From Aegilops tauschii subsp. strangulata (lineage: Eukaryota; Streptophyta; Magnoliopsida; Poales; Poaceae): a stretch of DNA of 64,000 nt. This document shows, piece by piece, positions 26,052 to 37,866 of this stretch (its first letter is position 1; every line of letters starts with the position of its first letter). Made by a program: the position numbers and the translations under genes. The DNA lies in NCBI RefSeq assembly GCF_002575655.3, contig NC_053039.3:241406622-241470621 (forward strand). The letters are read 5' to 3'. The notes under the pieces are model-generated. The model did no database searches, had not been told where the DNA came from, and worked only from the letters and a program-made list of their open reading frames with translations.

Positions 26052-27250
26052 TTAAGGTAAAATAGCATAAAACAATATAGACCCTGACTCTCCATTATGG
26101 AGAATGGAGATCATCCTATCTCCAATTCTTGCGCGGCGCTTCCTGTTGCTTCCAAGAACCTCCTTACGACTGTCCATACATTTTTTCCATTCTCTGATTA
26201 GCATGTCTCCACTTCTTCTAGAAATCCGGTATGGACAGTTGAGATTTGTAGGATGACCTGGATATAAGTTCAAAACTTGAAGGCTGCCATTCTGATACAT
26301 CAAATGAGGCACACAATCCTCTGGGATTCTCTGTTGAAAAACATAGTAATAACTTCATAGTTAGCAATGATGTACTAGTTTTAGAAGTATGCAAAAGATG
26401 CACGGATGTCGTAATAGTACACAATCTTACCAGGTTATCTCCATGGTAGTTACCGTAGTTCAACACGTGCACTAGTGGCACGTATTGACCATAATGTTGA
26501 GGAGTTTGATTGTAGATATTGTAATTCTCAAGATCAGTACAAAATCCGACCAGATGATTTTTCTCCTGATAAGTTAACTCGGAGCCATCGGTGTAGTGGG
26601 TTTTGTCTACCATTTTCCGCACATTTTTTAAACAATCAAAATAAGCTGTCAATGGAAATAAGTTGTCAACTATTTTGAAATAAACAATATAGATTAGTTA
26701 ATAATTAACTATGTTTGAGAAACTCACATAGCGGTAGAACTGGAGGCGTATCAACAAGGACCCAAATGTCCATATTGTCTTGGTCGATGCCAGGATCACC
26801 AAGATCCATGGTGACAAGCATACCCTCATCAAAACCATACATCTTGCAAAATGCTTCCCAATTTTTGCAACCAAAATGGGTTACGCTCTCAGCATTATAC
26901 AGATTTACTTCAAAATCCACATCATGATGTGTCCTTAGGTGAATTTTCTTTGTTTCAAAATTTTCATGATCGTCAAAATCCATCCTCTCCAAGACATAGC
27001 GTCTTGCATGGCATGGGATAAACTATACTCGAATTGTAAAAGATGAAATTACACGTTGGAATAGTTGAAGTCATGCTTAATTATGAAAAAAACACTTGTC
27101 GTCGTTGCGTACCATTTCAACTTCGAAGGTCTCCTCGAGCTTAATGCTGAAGCGCCGATCATTGTCCAGGTGAGGCCTGTCGCACAGACCTCGACCGTCG
27201 TGGCACCAGTCGCACTCCCCCGAGAGACTTTCGTCGTCCGATGACGACAT
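26052..27250 (-). CDS. Four-exon gene inside small CACTA; B3-like protein of unknown role (308 aa)
   Basis: Exons on the minus strand are 27250-27113, 27022-26728, 26645-26431 and 26330-26052. Every intron starts GT (gtacgc, gtgagt, gtaaga) and ends AG; phases are 0, 1 and 0. The joined frame has 308 codons with no stop and ends TAA. A TAG lies in frame two codons before the ATG, which supports this start. Residues 1-46 are acidic, with a CDWC motif. Residues about 47-145 include VTHFGCKNWEAFCKMYGF then EGMLVTMDLGDP, which fits the W..F...L.EG pattern of B3 DNA-binding domains. The C-terminal 92 residues (RIPEDCVPHLM ... RIGDRMISILHNGESGS) look like a second such fold. The B3 link is my inference from pattern only. 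The open spliced frame inside a transposon suggests selection or recent capture. I recall similar proteins being common in Triticeae annotations, so it may be CACTA-borne cargo. Confidence 0.75.
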
Positions 27251-27521
27251 TTCCTATGTTCATAATTCAACTACATCATCTCTGTTGGGTCCAATAAGAT
27301 AATCCACAGTGTGGTGAAAACACGCCCATCCAAATAGAATATGTGGTATGGGCTTTTTTAGTAGGTCATCCTACCAGATTAGGGTTTATCGATGACGAGC
27401 AACTGACATTAGTAATAACTATGAGTAGATATCACACTTCTATATGAATAACACAAGAGGCAGTTGATCCTACTTAATTAAGTACTAAGATACCCCGGCC
27501 CATGCATTAGTCGGAAGTGCC

Positions 27522-27603
27522 CCATATGTCCTATTTTTAGCAAAGTCATGCTAAAATTCACGGAAAATTTCAGCATGACCTTTGCTGAAAATAGGACATA
27601 TGG
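27522..27603. repeat. 82-bp near-perfect palindrome upstream of the CACTA gene
   Basis: The arms (ccatatgtcctatttt... and its complement ending ...aggacatatgg) pair over about 38 bases with few mismatches and a loop of a few bases (acg). It lies 270 bases upstream of the gene's ATG. It could be a long hairpin, a small inverted-repeat element or a recombination scar. Confidence 0.75.
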
Positions 27604-28737
27604 AGTACCCGAATTTGCCGGAGCGGAAGTTAATCGACATTCCGGCAAACTCAAGGGCCTCTCGGGGTACCTGCAAAATCATCACGACACGATGGTCGGA
27701 GACAAAACCCAGCAAACTAGCACCACAATGTGCCTCTACTTTCATATGGACTGTGAGCAAACTACCTATTGAAGCAAAGGCAAATATCTCTGAAGTCTGA
27801 ACTAAAGCACGATTTCCTTGCTAATGATCCACAGTCCCACACTACTGAATGGGTTTTTGCAGAAACAAAACAGACATCACAGGAGAGAAGTCCCAGTGGA
27901 CAAGTCAGAATGGCATAAAAACATGACTGCATACATTAGGGCAGATGTGATTTTGGTACAGCTACACTACTGCAGGTTGCATACATTCAGTCATTCTAAA
28001 ATTTATTTTAGTCTACTACTAAAATTCAGCACTAGCATATCTTCAACACTCCAATTTCTTTCAGTTTTGGTAGTTTATTTCCAGCTTCGAAATTTATGTG
28101 CCTCTGTATGTATGTGTGTGCTGTCTAGATGCCAGCCACAGATCACAGAAAAAATCTGGAGTCACCAAGCTGGCTAACAAACTCCCAAATTCCACTAGCA
28201 GATCCAAGATCTAATTCTATTACACACAACATAGCAATTTAAGAGAATTAGAATAAGGATAGTAGGAAATGAAAAAGAATTATGCTCAAAGAACAATGGT
28301 AACAACAAAATATTGAAACCTTTGGTAAGCATTATATTACAAAAAAACAAGATATGCAGTACTATACAATATATCCATAACCAGAAAACAAGACATGCAT
28401 ATGCAGTACTAGTGCATGAACAAGTGGAGCAAATTGCTCAGAGGTGCTGCTGGAGATGCTGTCGGGGCGGCTGGCCGCTGGACAAGGAGGAAGGAGGAAG
28501 GAGGAGAGGTACCTGGGCGGGCGCGGCCGGTCGCCGGAGGGGTCGGGGTCGGCGGCGGCGGCGTCGAAGGGATGGCTGCGCGGGGGAGGGCGCGGGGGAG
28601 CTGCAGTGGTGGGGGGCACGGGGGCGCGGGGGCGACAGGGGTGGAGTCCGGCGGGGGTCGGGGTGGCGGCGTCGTGGGTCAGGTGAGCGCGCGGGTGGAC
28701 TGGCGAGGGAGAGGGGAGGAATTAGCTAGGGGGGAAA
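27604..28737. other. Upstream region of the CACTA gene, no ORF supported
   Basis: The first part is AT-rich without clear features. From 28430 to 28740 the sequence becomes very G-rich on the plus strand, so C-rich in the direction of the gene. Such a block would fit a promoter or first untranslated exon for minus-strand transcription, but nothing proves it. Arg/Gly and Pro-rich ORFs here are compositional. Confidence 0.4.
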
Positions 28738-28880
28738 CTTACTAATGGCGCACCCCGAAGCGGTGCGCCATTAGAATGTTTTTTTACATAGCAATGGCGC
28801 ACCCACGACGGGTGCGCCATTAGTAAATTTTTTTATGTAGCAATGGCGCACCAGCCATAGGTGCGCCATAAGTAATTTTT
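28738..28880. repeat. Inner block of subterminal hairpin repeats, small CACTA
   Basis: Three hairpin units of the form aatggcgcacc-N-ggtgcgccatta occur within 140 bases. They are separated from the right-end block by the minisatellite. Confidence 0.85.
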
Positions 28881-28974
28881 ATTTTTATTTTTTGTTGCAT
28901 CTAATAAATTTTTTAGAAAATGAATATGAATATGAAACAGTAACAATTTTTTACAAAAACAGTAATAATTTGTG

Positions 28975-29300
28975 ACGGTGGAGCGGGCCGGGGAGGGTGC
29001 GGGGGGTCGTCGGCGGCGGTGGAGCGAGCCGGGGAGGGTGCGGGGGGTCGTCGGCGGCGGTGGAGCGGGCCGGGGAGGGTGCGGTGGGTCGTCGATGGCG
29101 GTGGAGCGGGGGAGGGTGCGGGGGGTCGGCGGCGGCGGTGGAGCGGGCCGGGGAGGGTGCGGTGGGTCATCGGCGGCGGTGGAGCAGGGGAGCTAGGGTG
29201 CGGTGGGTCGTCGGCGGCGGTGGAGCGGGGGAGGGTGCGGGGGGTCGGCGGCGGCGCCCGGTGGAGCGGGGTAGAGGGTGCAGGGGGTGCTCGGCGGCGA
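28975..29300. repeat. GC-rich 41-bp minisatellite in small CACTA
   Basis: Eight starts of ggtggagc occur at 28977, 29018, 29059, 29100, 29137, 29178, 29219 and 29260. The spacing is 41 bases except for one of 37. The consensus contains gccggggagggtgcggggggtcg. Since 41 is not a multiple of 3 and all six frames give Gly/Arg/Pro runs, no protein is supported. Confidence 0.9.
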
Positions 29301-29374
29301 GGGGGACCGGATCTGGCGAGGTGGGATAGCGATCGAGATGGAGGGGGATCGAGATCTCAAGTGTCCATGAAATA

Positions 29375-29730
29375 TACACTAATGGCGCACGGGGAGCAGT
29401 GCGCCATTACTAGCTTAAACTAGTAATGGCGCACTGCACCAGGTGCGCCATTACTAGTTTTGCAAAAAAGTAAAAAATAAAAAAAATATTTTAGTGGCGC
29501 ACTATGTTGCTGGTGCGCCATTACTAGTTACAACTAGTAATGGCGCACTATGTCCTGGTGCGCCATTAGTATGTCTGGCAAAATAAAAAAAAAATTTGTT
29601 ACTAATGGCGCACCGTTTGTCTGGTGCGCCATTAGTGTCTTTCACACTAATGGCGCACCAGCACATGGTGCGCCATTGCTATATAGCAATGGCGCACCAC
29701 CTGTCTGGTGCGCCATTAGTGGCCATTCCA
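29375..29730. repeat. Right subterminal hairpin repeats of small CACTA
   Basis: Seven hairpin units of taatggcgcac-N9 to 12-gtgcgccatta are separated by short AT-rich spacers, ending 25 bases before the terminal repeat. Confidence 0.88.
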
Positions 29731-30959
29731 TCTATAGCCCTTTTCCTAGTAGTGGGTGGGCCTTAGGCCCATCTGAGCCTAGGGTTTCCCCCTTCCTGTG
29801 CCCTGGGCCCCTTGTGGGAGGCGCACCAGCCCACCTAGGGGCTGGTCCCTTCCCACAATTGGCCCACGCAGCCCTCTGGGGCCGGTGGCCCCACCTGGTG
29901 GACCCCCGGGTCCCTCCCGGTGGTCCGGTACGTTACCGATAGCACCCGAAACTTTTCCGGTGACCAAAACACGACTTCCCATATATAAATCTTTACCTCC
30001 GGACCATTCCGGAACTCCTCGTGACGTCCGGGATCTCATCTGGGACTCCGAACAACATTCGGTAACCACGTATATCTATTCCCTATAACCCTAGCGTCAT
30101 CGAACCTTAAGTGTGTAGACCCTACGGGTTCGGGAACCATGCAGACATGACCGAGACGTTCTCCGGCCAATATCCAACAGCGGGATCTGGATACCCATGT
30201 TGGCTCCCACATGTTCCACGATGATCTCATCGGATGAACCACGATGTCGGGGATTCAATCAATCCCGTATACAATTCCCTTTGTCTACCGGTATGTTACT
30301 TGCCCGAGATTCGATCGTCGGTATCCCGATACTTTGTTCAATCTCGTTACCGGCAAGTCTCTTTACTCGTTCCGTAACACATCATCCCGTGATCAACTCC
30401 TTGGTCACATTGTGCACATTATGATGATGTCCTACCGAGTGGGCCCAGAGATATCTCTCCGTTTACACGGAGTGATAAATCCCAGTCTCGATTCGTGCCA
30501 ACCCAACAGACACTTTCGGAGATACCTGTTGTGCACCTTTATAGCCACCCAGTTACGTTGTGACGTTTGGTACACCCAAAGCATTCCTACGGTATCCGGG
30601 AGTTGCACAATCTCATGGTCTAAGGAAATGATACTTGACATTAGAAAAGCTCTTAGCGAACGAACTACACGATCTTGTGCTAGGCTTAGGATTGGGTCTC
30701 GTCCATCACATCATTCTCCTAATGATGTGATCCCGTTATCAACGACATCCAATGTCCATGGTCAGGAAACCGTAACCATCTATTGATCAACGAGCTAGTC
30801 AACTAGAGGCTTACTAGGGACATGGTGCTGTCTATGTATCCACACATGTATCTGAGTTTCCTATCAATACAATTCTAGCATGGATAATAAACGATTATCA
30901 TGAACAAGGAAATATAATAATAACCAATTTATTATTGCCTCTTGGGCATATTTCCAACA

Positions 30960-33900
30960 GTCTCCCACTTGCACTAGAGTCAATAATCTAGTTCACATCA
31001 CCATGTGATTAACACTCACAGGTCACATCACCATGTGACATATCCAAAGAGTTTACTAGAGTCAACAATCTAGTTCACATCACTATGTGATTAACACTCA
31101 ATGAGTTCTGGTTTGATCATGTTATGCTTGTGAGAGAGGTTATTAGTCAACGGGTCTGAACCTTTCAGATCCGTGTGTGCTTTACGAATATCTATGTCAT
31201 CTTGTGGATGCTACCACGCGCTACTTGGAGCCATTTCAAATAACTGCTCTACTATACGAATCCGGTTTACTACTCAGAGTCATCCGGATTAGTGTCAAAG
31301 TTCGCATCGACGTAACCCTTTACGACGAACTCCTTTTCACCTCCATAATCGAGAAAATTCCTTAGTCCACTAGATACTAAGGATAAGTTCGACCGCTGTC
31401 ATGTGATCCATTCCCGGATCATTATAGTACCCCTTGACTAACTCATAGCAAGGCACACTTCATGTGCGGTACACAACATAGCATACTGTAGAGCCTACGT
31501 CTAAAGCATAGGGGACGACCTTCGTCCTTTCTCTCTCTTCTGCTGTGGTCAGGTCTTGAGTCTTACTCAATACTCACACCTTGTAACACAGCCAAGAACT
31601 CCTTCTTTGCTGATCTATTTTTGAACTCCTTCAAAAACTTGTCACGGTATGTATTCATTTGAAAGTATCATCAGGCGTCTTGATCTATCTCTATAGATCT
31701 TGATGCCCAATATGTAAGCAGCTTTATCCAGGTCTTCCCTTGAAAAACTCCTTTCAAACAACCCTTTATGCTTTCCAGAAATTTTACATCATTTCGAATC
31801 AACAATATGTCATTCACATATACTTATCAGAAATGTTGTAGCGCTCCCACTCACTTTATTGTAAATACAAGTTTCTAACAAACTTTGTATAAACCCAAAA
31901 ACTTTGATCACTCCATCAAAGCGTATATTCTGACTCCGAGATGCTTGCTCTAGTCCATGGAAGGATCGCTGGAGCTAGCATACCTTTTAGCATCCTTAGG
32001 ATCGACAAAACCTTTCTGATTGTATCACATACAACCTTTCCTTACGAAAACTGGTAAGGAAACTTGTTTTGACATCCATCTGCCAGATTTCATAAATGCA
32101 GCTAATGCTAACATGATTCCGACGGACTTAAGCATCGCTACAGATGAGAAAATCTCATCGTAGTCAACTCCTTGAACTTGTGAAAATACTCTTTGCCACA
32201 AGTTGAGCTTCATAGACGGTAGCATTACCGTCCATGTCTATCTTGTTCTTAAAGATCCATTTATCTCAATGGCTTGCCGATCATCGGGCAAGTTCACCAA
32301 AGTCCATGCTTTGTTCTGATACATGGATCCTATCTCGGATTTCATGGCTTCCAACCATTTGTCGGAATATGGGCCCACCATCGCTTCTCCATAGCTCGTA
32401 GGTTCAGTATTGTCTAACAACATGATATCTATGGCAGGATCACGTACCACTCTGAAGTAGCACGCATCCTTGTCGTCCTACGAGGTTTGGTAGTGACTTG
32501 ATCCGAAGTTTCATGATCACTATCATAAGCTTCCACTTCAATTGGTGTAGGTGCCACAGGAATAACTTCCTGTGCCCTGCTACACACTAGTTGAAGTGAC
32601 GGTTCAATAACCTTATCAAGTCTCCACCATCCTCCCACTCAATTCTTTCGAGAGAAACTTTTCCTCGAGAAAGGACTCGTTTCTAGAAGCAATTACTTTT
32701 GCTTCCAGATCTGAAATAGGAGGTATACCCAACTGTTTTGGGTATTCTATGAAGATGCATTTATCCGTTTTGGGTTCGAGCTTATCAGCCTGAAACTTTT
32801 TCACATAAGCATCGCAGCCCCAAACTTTTAAGAAACGACAACTTAGGTTTCTCTAAACGGTGTCGTCTCAACGGAATTGCGTGGTGCCCCTTTCAAAGTG
32901 AATGCGGTTATCTCTAATGCCTAACCCATAAACGATAGTGGTAATTTGATAAGAAACATCATGGTATGCACCATATCCAATAGGGTGCAGTTATGATGTT
33001 CGGACACACCATCACACTGTGGTGTTCCAGGCGGTATTAATTTTGAAACACTTTCCACAATGTCTTAATTGTGTGCCAAACTCGTAACTCAGATACTCAT
33101 CTCTATGATCATATCATAGACATTTTATCCTCTTGTCACGACGATCTTCAACTTCACTCTGAAATTACTTGAACCTTTCAATAATTCAGACTTGTGTTTC
33201 ATCAAGTAAATACACTCAGCATCTACTCAAATCATCTGTGAAGTAAGAACATAATGATATCCACCGCATGCCTCAGCACTCATTGGACTGCATACATCAA
33301 AATGTATTACTTCCAAAACAAGTTGCTCTCTTGTTCCATCTTACTAAAAATGAGGCCTTTCAGTCATCTTGCCCATGTGGTATGATTTGCATGTCTCAAG
33401 TGATTCAAAATCAAGTGAGTCCAAACGATCCATCTGCATGGAGTTTCTTCATACCAATAGACATGGTTCGCATGTCTCAATCTTTTCAAAAAACGAGTGA
33501 GTCCAAAGATCCATCTACATGGAGCTTCTTCATGCGTCCTATACCAATATGACTCAAATGGCAGTGCCACAAGTATGTGGTACTATCATTACTATTTTAT
33601 ATCTTTTGGCACGAACATGTGTATCACTGCGATCGAGATTCATTTTAGGTGCAAGACCATTGAAGGTATTATTCAAATAAACAGAGTAACCATTATTCTC
33701 CTTAAATGAATAACCGTATTGCGATAAACATAATCCAATCATGTTTATGCTCAACGCAAACACCAAATAACAATTATTTAGGTTTAACACCAATCTCGAT
33801 GGTAGAGGGAGCATGCGATGCTTGATCACATCAACCTTGGAAACACTTCCAACACATATCGTCATCTCACCTTTAACTAGTCTCCCTTTATTCCGCAGCT

Positions 33901-36102
33901 TTTATTTCGAGTTACTAACACTTAGCAACCGAACCGGTATCTAATACCCTGGTGCTGCTAGGAGTACTAGTAAAGTACACATTCATATAATGTATATCCA
34001 ATATACTTCTGTCGACCTTGGCTGCCTTCTCATCTACCAAGTATCTAGGGTAGTTCTGCTTCAGTGACCGTTCCCCTCATTACAGAAGCACTTAGTCTCG
34101 GGTTTGGGTTCAACCTTGGGATTCTTCACTAGAGCAGCAAATGATTTGCTGTTTCATGAAGTTTCCCTTTTGCCCTTGCCCTTCTAGAAACTAGTGGTTT
34201 TACTAACCATCAACAATTGATGCTCCTACTTGATTTCTACTTTCGCGGTGTCAAACATCGCGAGTTGCTCAAGGATCATCTATCTATCCCTGATATGTTA
34301 TAGTTCATCACGAAGCTCTAATAGCTTGGTGGCAGTGACTATGGAGAACCATCACTATCTTATCTGGAAGATTAACTCCCACTCCATTCAAGCGATTGTG
34401 GCACTCAGACAATCTGAGCACATGCTCAACGATTGAGCTTTTCTCCCTTAGTCTGCAGGCTTAAGAAACTTGTCAGAGGTCTCATACCTCTTGATGTGGG
34501 CACTAGTCTGAAATCCCAATTTCAGTCTTCGGAACATCTCATATGTTCAGCGACGTTTCAAAACGTCTTTGGTGCCACAATTCTAAACCGTTAGCATTAC
34601 GCACTGAACTATCACGTAGTCATCAAAACGTGTATGCCAGATGTTTCGCAACATCTACAGACGACGCTGAGGTTCAGCACACCGAGCGGTGCATTAAGGA
34701 CAAAGCCTTCTGTGCAGCAATGAGGACAATCCTCAGTTTACGGACCCAGTCCGCATAATTGCTACTATCAACTTTCAACTAAATTTGCTCTAGGAACATA
34801 TCTTAAACAATAGAACTAAAGTGTAAGCTATGACATAATTTGCAAAGACCTTTTGACTATGTTCATGATAATTAAGTTCATCTAATTATTTAATGAACTC
34901 CCACTCAGATAGACATCCCTCTAGTCACCTAAGTGATACATGATCCGAGTCAAACTAGGCCGTGTCCGATCATCACGTGAGACGGACTAGTCATCATCGG
35001 TGAACATCTCCATGTTGATCGCATCTACTATACGACTCATGTTCGACCTTTCGATCTCTTGTGTTCCGAGGCCATGTCTGTACATGCTAGGCTCGTCAAG
35101 TCAACCTAAGTGTTTCGCATGTGTTCCGAGGCCATGTCTGTACATGCTAGGCTCGTCAACACCCGTTGTATGCGAACGTTAGAATCTATCACACCCGATC
35201 ATCACGTGGTGCTTCGAAACAACAAACCTTCGCAACAGTGCACAGTTAGGGGGAACACGTCTCTTGAAATTTTAGTGAGGGATCATCTTATTTATGCTAC
35301 CGTCGTTCTAAGCAAATAAGATGTAAACATGACAAACATCACATGCAAATCATAAAGTGACATGATATGGCCAATATCATCTTGCGCCTTTTGATCTCCA
35401 TCTTCGAGGCGCGGCATGATCACCTTCGTCACCGGCATGACACCATGATCTCCATCATCGTGTCTTCATGAAGTTGTCTCGCCAACTATTACTTCTACTA
35501 CTATGGCTAACGGTTAGCAATAAAGTAAAGTAATTACATGGCGTTTTTCATTGACACGCAGGTCATACAATAAATTAAGACAACTCCTATGGCTCCTGCC
35601 GGTTGTCATACTCATCGACATGCAAGTCGTGATTCCTATTACAAGAACATGATCAATCTCATTCATCACATCCTTTTGGCCATATCACATCACATAGCAT
35701 ACCCTGCAAAAACAAGTTAGACGTCCTCTAATTGTTGTTGCATGTTTTACGTGGCTGCTATGGGTTTCTAGCAAGAACGTTTCTTACCTACGCAAAAACC
35801 ACAACGTGATATGCCAATTTCTATTTACCCTTCATAAGGACCCTTTTCATCGAATCCGATCTGACTAAAGTGGGAGAGACAGACACCTGCTAGCCACCTT
35901 ATGCAACTAGTGCATGTCAGTCGGTGGAACCTGTCTCACGTAAGAGTACGTGTAAGGTCGGTCCGGGCCGCTTCATCCCACGATGCCGCCGAATCAAGAT
36001 AAGACTAGTAACGGCAAGTAAATTGACAAAATCGACGCCCACAACTACTTTGTGTTCTACTCGTGCATAGAAACTACGCATAGACCTAGCTCATGATGCC
36101 AC
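30960..36102 (-). pseudogene. Internal region of Angela-like element: decayed gag-pol
   Basis: The 5.1-kb length is near that of full Angela elements, but coding is broken in all frames. In minus-strand order, a damaged CCHC knuckle of gag (CFCNEGNGH) is near 34100-34060. Integrase C-terminal sequence (ADKLEPKTDKCIFIEYPK) is near 32795-32735. RT (GVDYDEIFSSVAMLKSVGIMLALAAF) is at about 32170-32090. The order gag, integrase, RT is diagnostic of Ty1/copia. A 39-bp segment (gtgttccgaggccatgtctg...) is repeated at 35061 and 35121. No part is likely functional; the copy would have needed proteins from other elements or decayed after insertion. Confidence 0.8.
36089..36101 (-). other. Primer-binding site of Angela-like element
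   Basis: On the minus strand tggcatcatgagc follows the 5' LTR end by one base. It is a mutated or variant form of the initiator tRNA-Met site. Confidence 0.6.
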
Positions 36103-37866
36103 TGTTGGGGAACGTAGTAGAAATTCAAAATTTTCTATGCATCACCAAGATCAATCTATGGAGTAATCTAGCAACGAGGGGAAGGGGAGTGCATCTACAT
36201 ACCATTGTAGATCACGATGCGGAAGCGTTGCAAGAACGCGGATGAAGGAGTCGTACTCGTAGCGATTCAGATCGCGGTTGATTCCGATCTAAGCGCCGAA
36301 CCACGGCGCCTCCGCGTTCAACACACATGCAGCCCGGTGACGTCTCCCACACCTTGATCCAGCAAGGAGAGAGGGAGAGGTTGGGGAAGACTCCGTCCAG
36401 CAGCAGCATGACGGCGTGGTGGTGATGGAGGAGCGTGGCAATCCTGCAGGGCTTCGCCAAGCACCGCGGGAGAGGAGGGGGAGGGGTAGGGCTGCGCTAA
36501 GAGAGAGGAAGTCTCGTGTCTTTGGCAGCCCCAAAACCCCCACTATATATAGGGGAGGGGGAGGGGCTGTGCCCCCATCTAGGGTCTCCCCCCAAGGGGT
36601 GTGGCCAGCCCTAGATCCATCTAGGGGGGCGGCCAAGGGGGGAGAGAGGGGGGCGCACCACTAGGTGGGCCTTAGGCCCATCTGAGCCTAGGGTTTCCCC
36701 CTTCTTGCGCCTTGGGCCCCTTGTGGGAGGCGCACCAGCCCACCTAGGGGCTGGTCCCTTCCCACACTTGGCCCACGCAGCCCTCTGGGGCCGGTGGCCC
36801 CACCTGGTGGACCCCCGGGACCCTCCCGGTGGTCCCGGTACGTTACCGATAGCACCCGAAACTTTTCCGGTGACCAAAACAGGACTTCCCATATATAAAT
36901 CTTTACCTCCGGACCATTCCGGAACTCCTCGTGACGTCCGGGATCTCATCCGGGACTCCGAACAACATTCGGTAACCACGTATATCTATTCCCTATAACC
37001 CTAGCGTCATCGAACCTTAAGTGTGTAGACCCTACGGGTTCGGGAACCATGCAGACATGACCGAGACGTTCTCCGGCCAATAACCAACAGCGGGATCTGG
37101 ATACCCATGTTGGCTCCCACATGTTCCACGATGATCTCATCGGATGAACCACGATGTCGGGGATTCAATCAATCCCGTATACAATTCCCTTTGTCTACCG
37201 GTATGTTACTTGCCCGAGATTCGATCGTCGGTATCCCGATACTTTGTTCAATCTTGTTATCGGCAAGTCTCTTTACTTGTGCCGTAACAAATCATCCCGT
37301 GATCAACTCCTTGGTCACATTGTGCACATTATGATGATGTCCTACCGAGTGGGCCCAGAGATATCTCTCCGTTTACACGGAGTGACAAATCCCAGTCTCG
37401 ATTCGTGCCAACCCAACAGACACTTTCTGAGATACCTGTAGTGCACCTTTATAGCCACCCAGTTACGTTGTGAAGTTTGGTAAACCCAAAGCATTCCTAC
37501 GGTATCTGGGAGTTGCACAATCTCATGGTCTAAGGAAATGATACTTGACATTAGAAAAGCTCTTAGCGAACGAACTACACGATCTTGTGCTAGGCTTAGG
37601 ATTGGGTCTCGTCCATCACATCATTCTCCTAATGATGTGATCCCGTTATCAACGACATCCAATGTCCATGGTCAGGAAACCGTAACCATCTATTGATCAA
37701 CGAGCTAGTCAACTAGAGGCTTACTAGGGACATGGTGTTGTCTATGTATCCACACATGTATCTGAGTTTCCTATCAATACAATTCTAGCGTGGATAATAA
37801 ACGATTATCATGAACAAGGAAATATAATAACCAATTTATTATTGCCTCTTGGGCATATTTCCAACA
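36103..37866 (-). repeat. 5' LTR of Angela-like element (1764 bp), without CACTA
   Basis: It runs TGTTGGGGAACG ... ATTTCCAACA on the plus strand. It includes the empty CACTA target site (cactaggtgggcc, about 36659-36671) and a TATA motif (ctatatatag, about 36543-36552). Confidence 0.93.

Larger units (their letters stand above)
25370..29754. mobile_element. Small non-autonomous CACTA transposon carrying an intact spliced gene
   Basis: It begins CACTACTAGAAAAAGG and ends with the reverse complement of CACTACTAGGAAAAGG, giving near-perfect terminal repeats of about 16 bp. The 3-bp duplication ggt flanks it (25367-25369 and 29755-29757). The sister LTR at 36103-37866 has the uninterrupted sequence cactaggtgggcc (about 36659-36671), which proves the insertion and its exact ends. 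It is 4385 bp and has no transposase. It carries subterminal hairpin repeats at both ends, a 41-bp minisatellite, and one four-exon gene (27250-26052, minus). Confidence 0.95.
24798..30959 (-). repeat. 3' LTR of Angela-like element, split by small CACTA
   Basis: The LTR pieces are 24798-25369 and 29755-30959, about 1774 bp once the CACTA and one ggt are removed, against 1764 bp for the other LTR. A tatatata TATA motif is at about 25242-25249 (minus). The downstream polypurine tract on the minus strand (caagtgggagac) directly abuts at 30960-30972. Confidence 0.93.
24798..37866 (-). mobile_element. Ty1/copia element of Angela/BARE-1/WIS type, minus strand, with CACTA in its 3' LTR
   Basis: In element orientation the LTRs run TGTTGGAAATATGCCC ... 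TTCCCCAACA, the ends I know from Angela/BARE/WIS. The LTRs are at 36103-37866 (5') and 24798-30959 (3', enlarged by a CACTA). A perfect 5-bp duplication caaac flanks the element (24793-24797 and 37867-37871). Gag, integrase and RT remnants occur in copia order from right to left. By eye the LTRs differ at about 20 sites in 1.2 kb compared, making it younger than its host chromovirus. Confidence 0.93.

Noticed and set aside
27548..27800. Small ORFs around the palindrome
   Set aside because: They are short, on both strands, and follow the inverted repeat; no splice-compatible link to the four-exon gene.
28362..29423. Overlapping Gly/Arg and Pro-rich ORFs on both strands
   Set aside because: They are produced by the GC-rich block and the 41-bp minisatellite; all six frames stay open there and no domain is visible.
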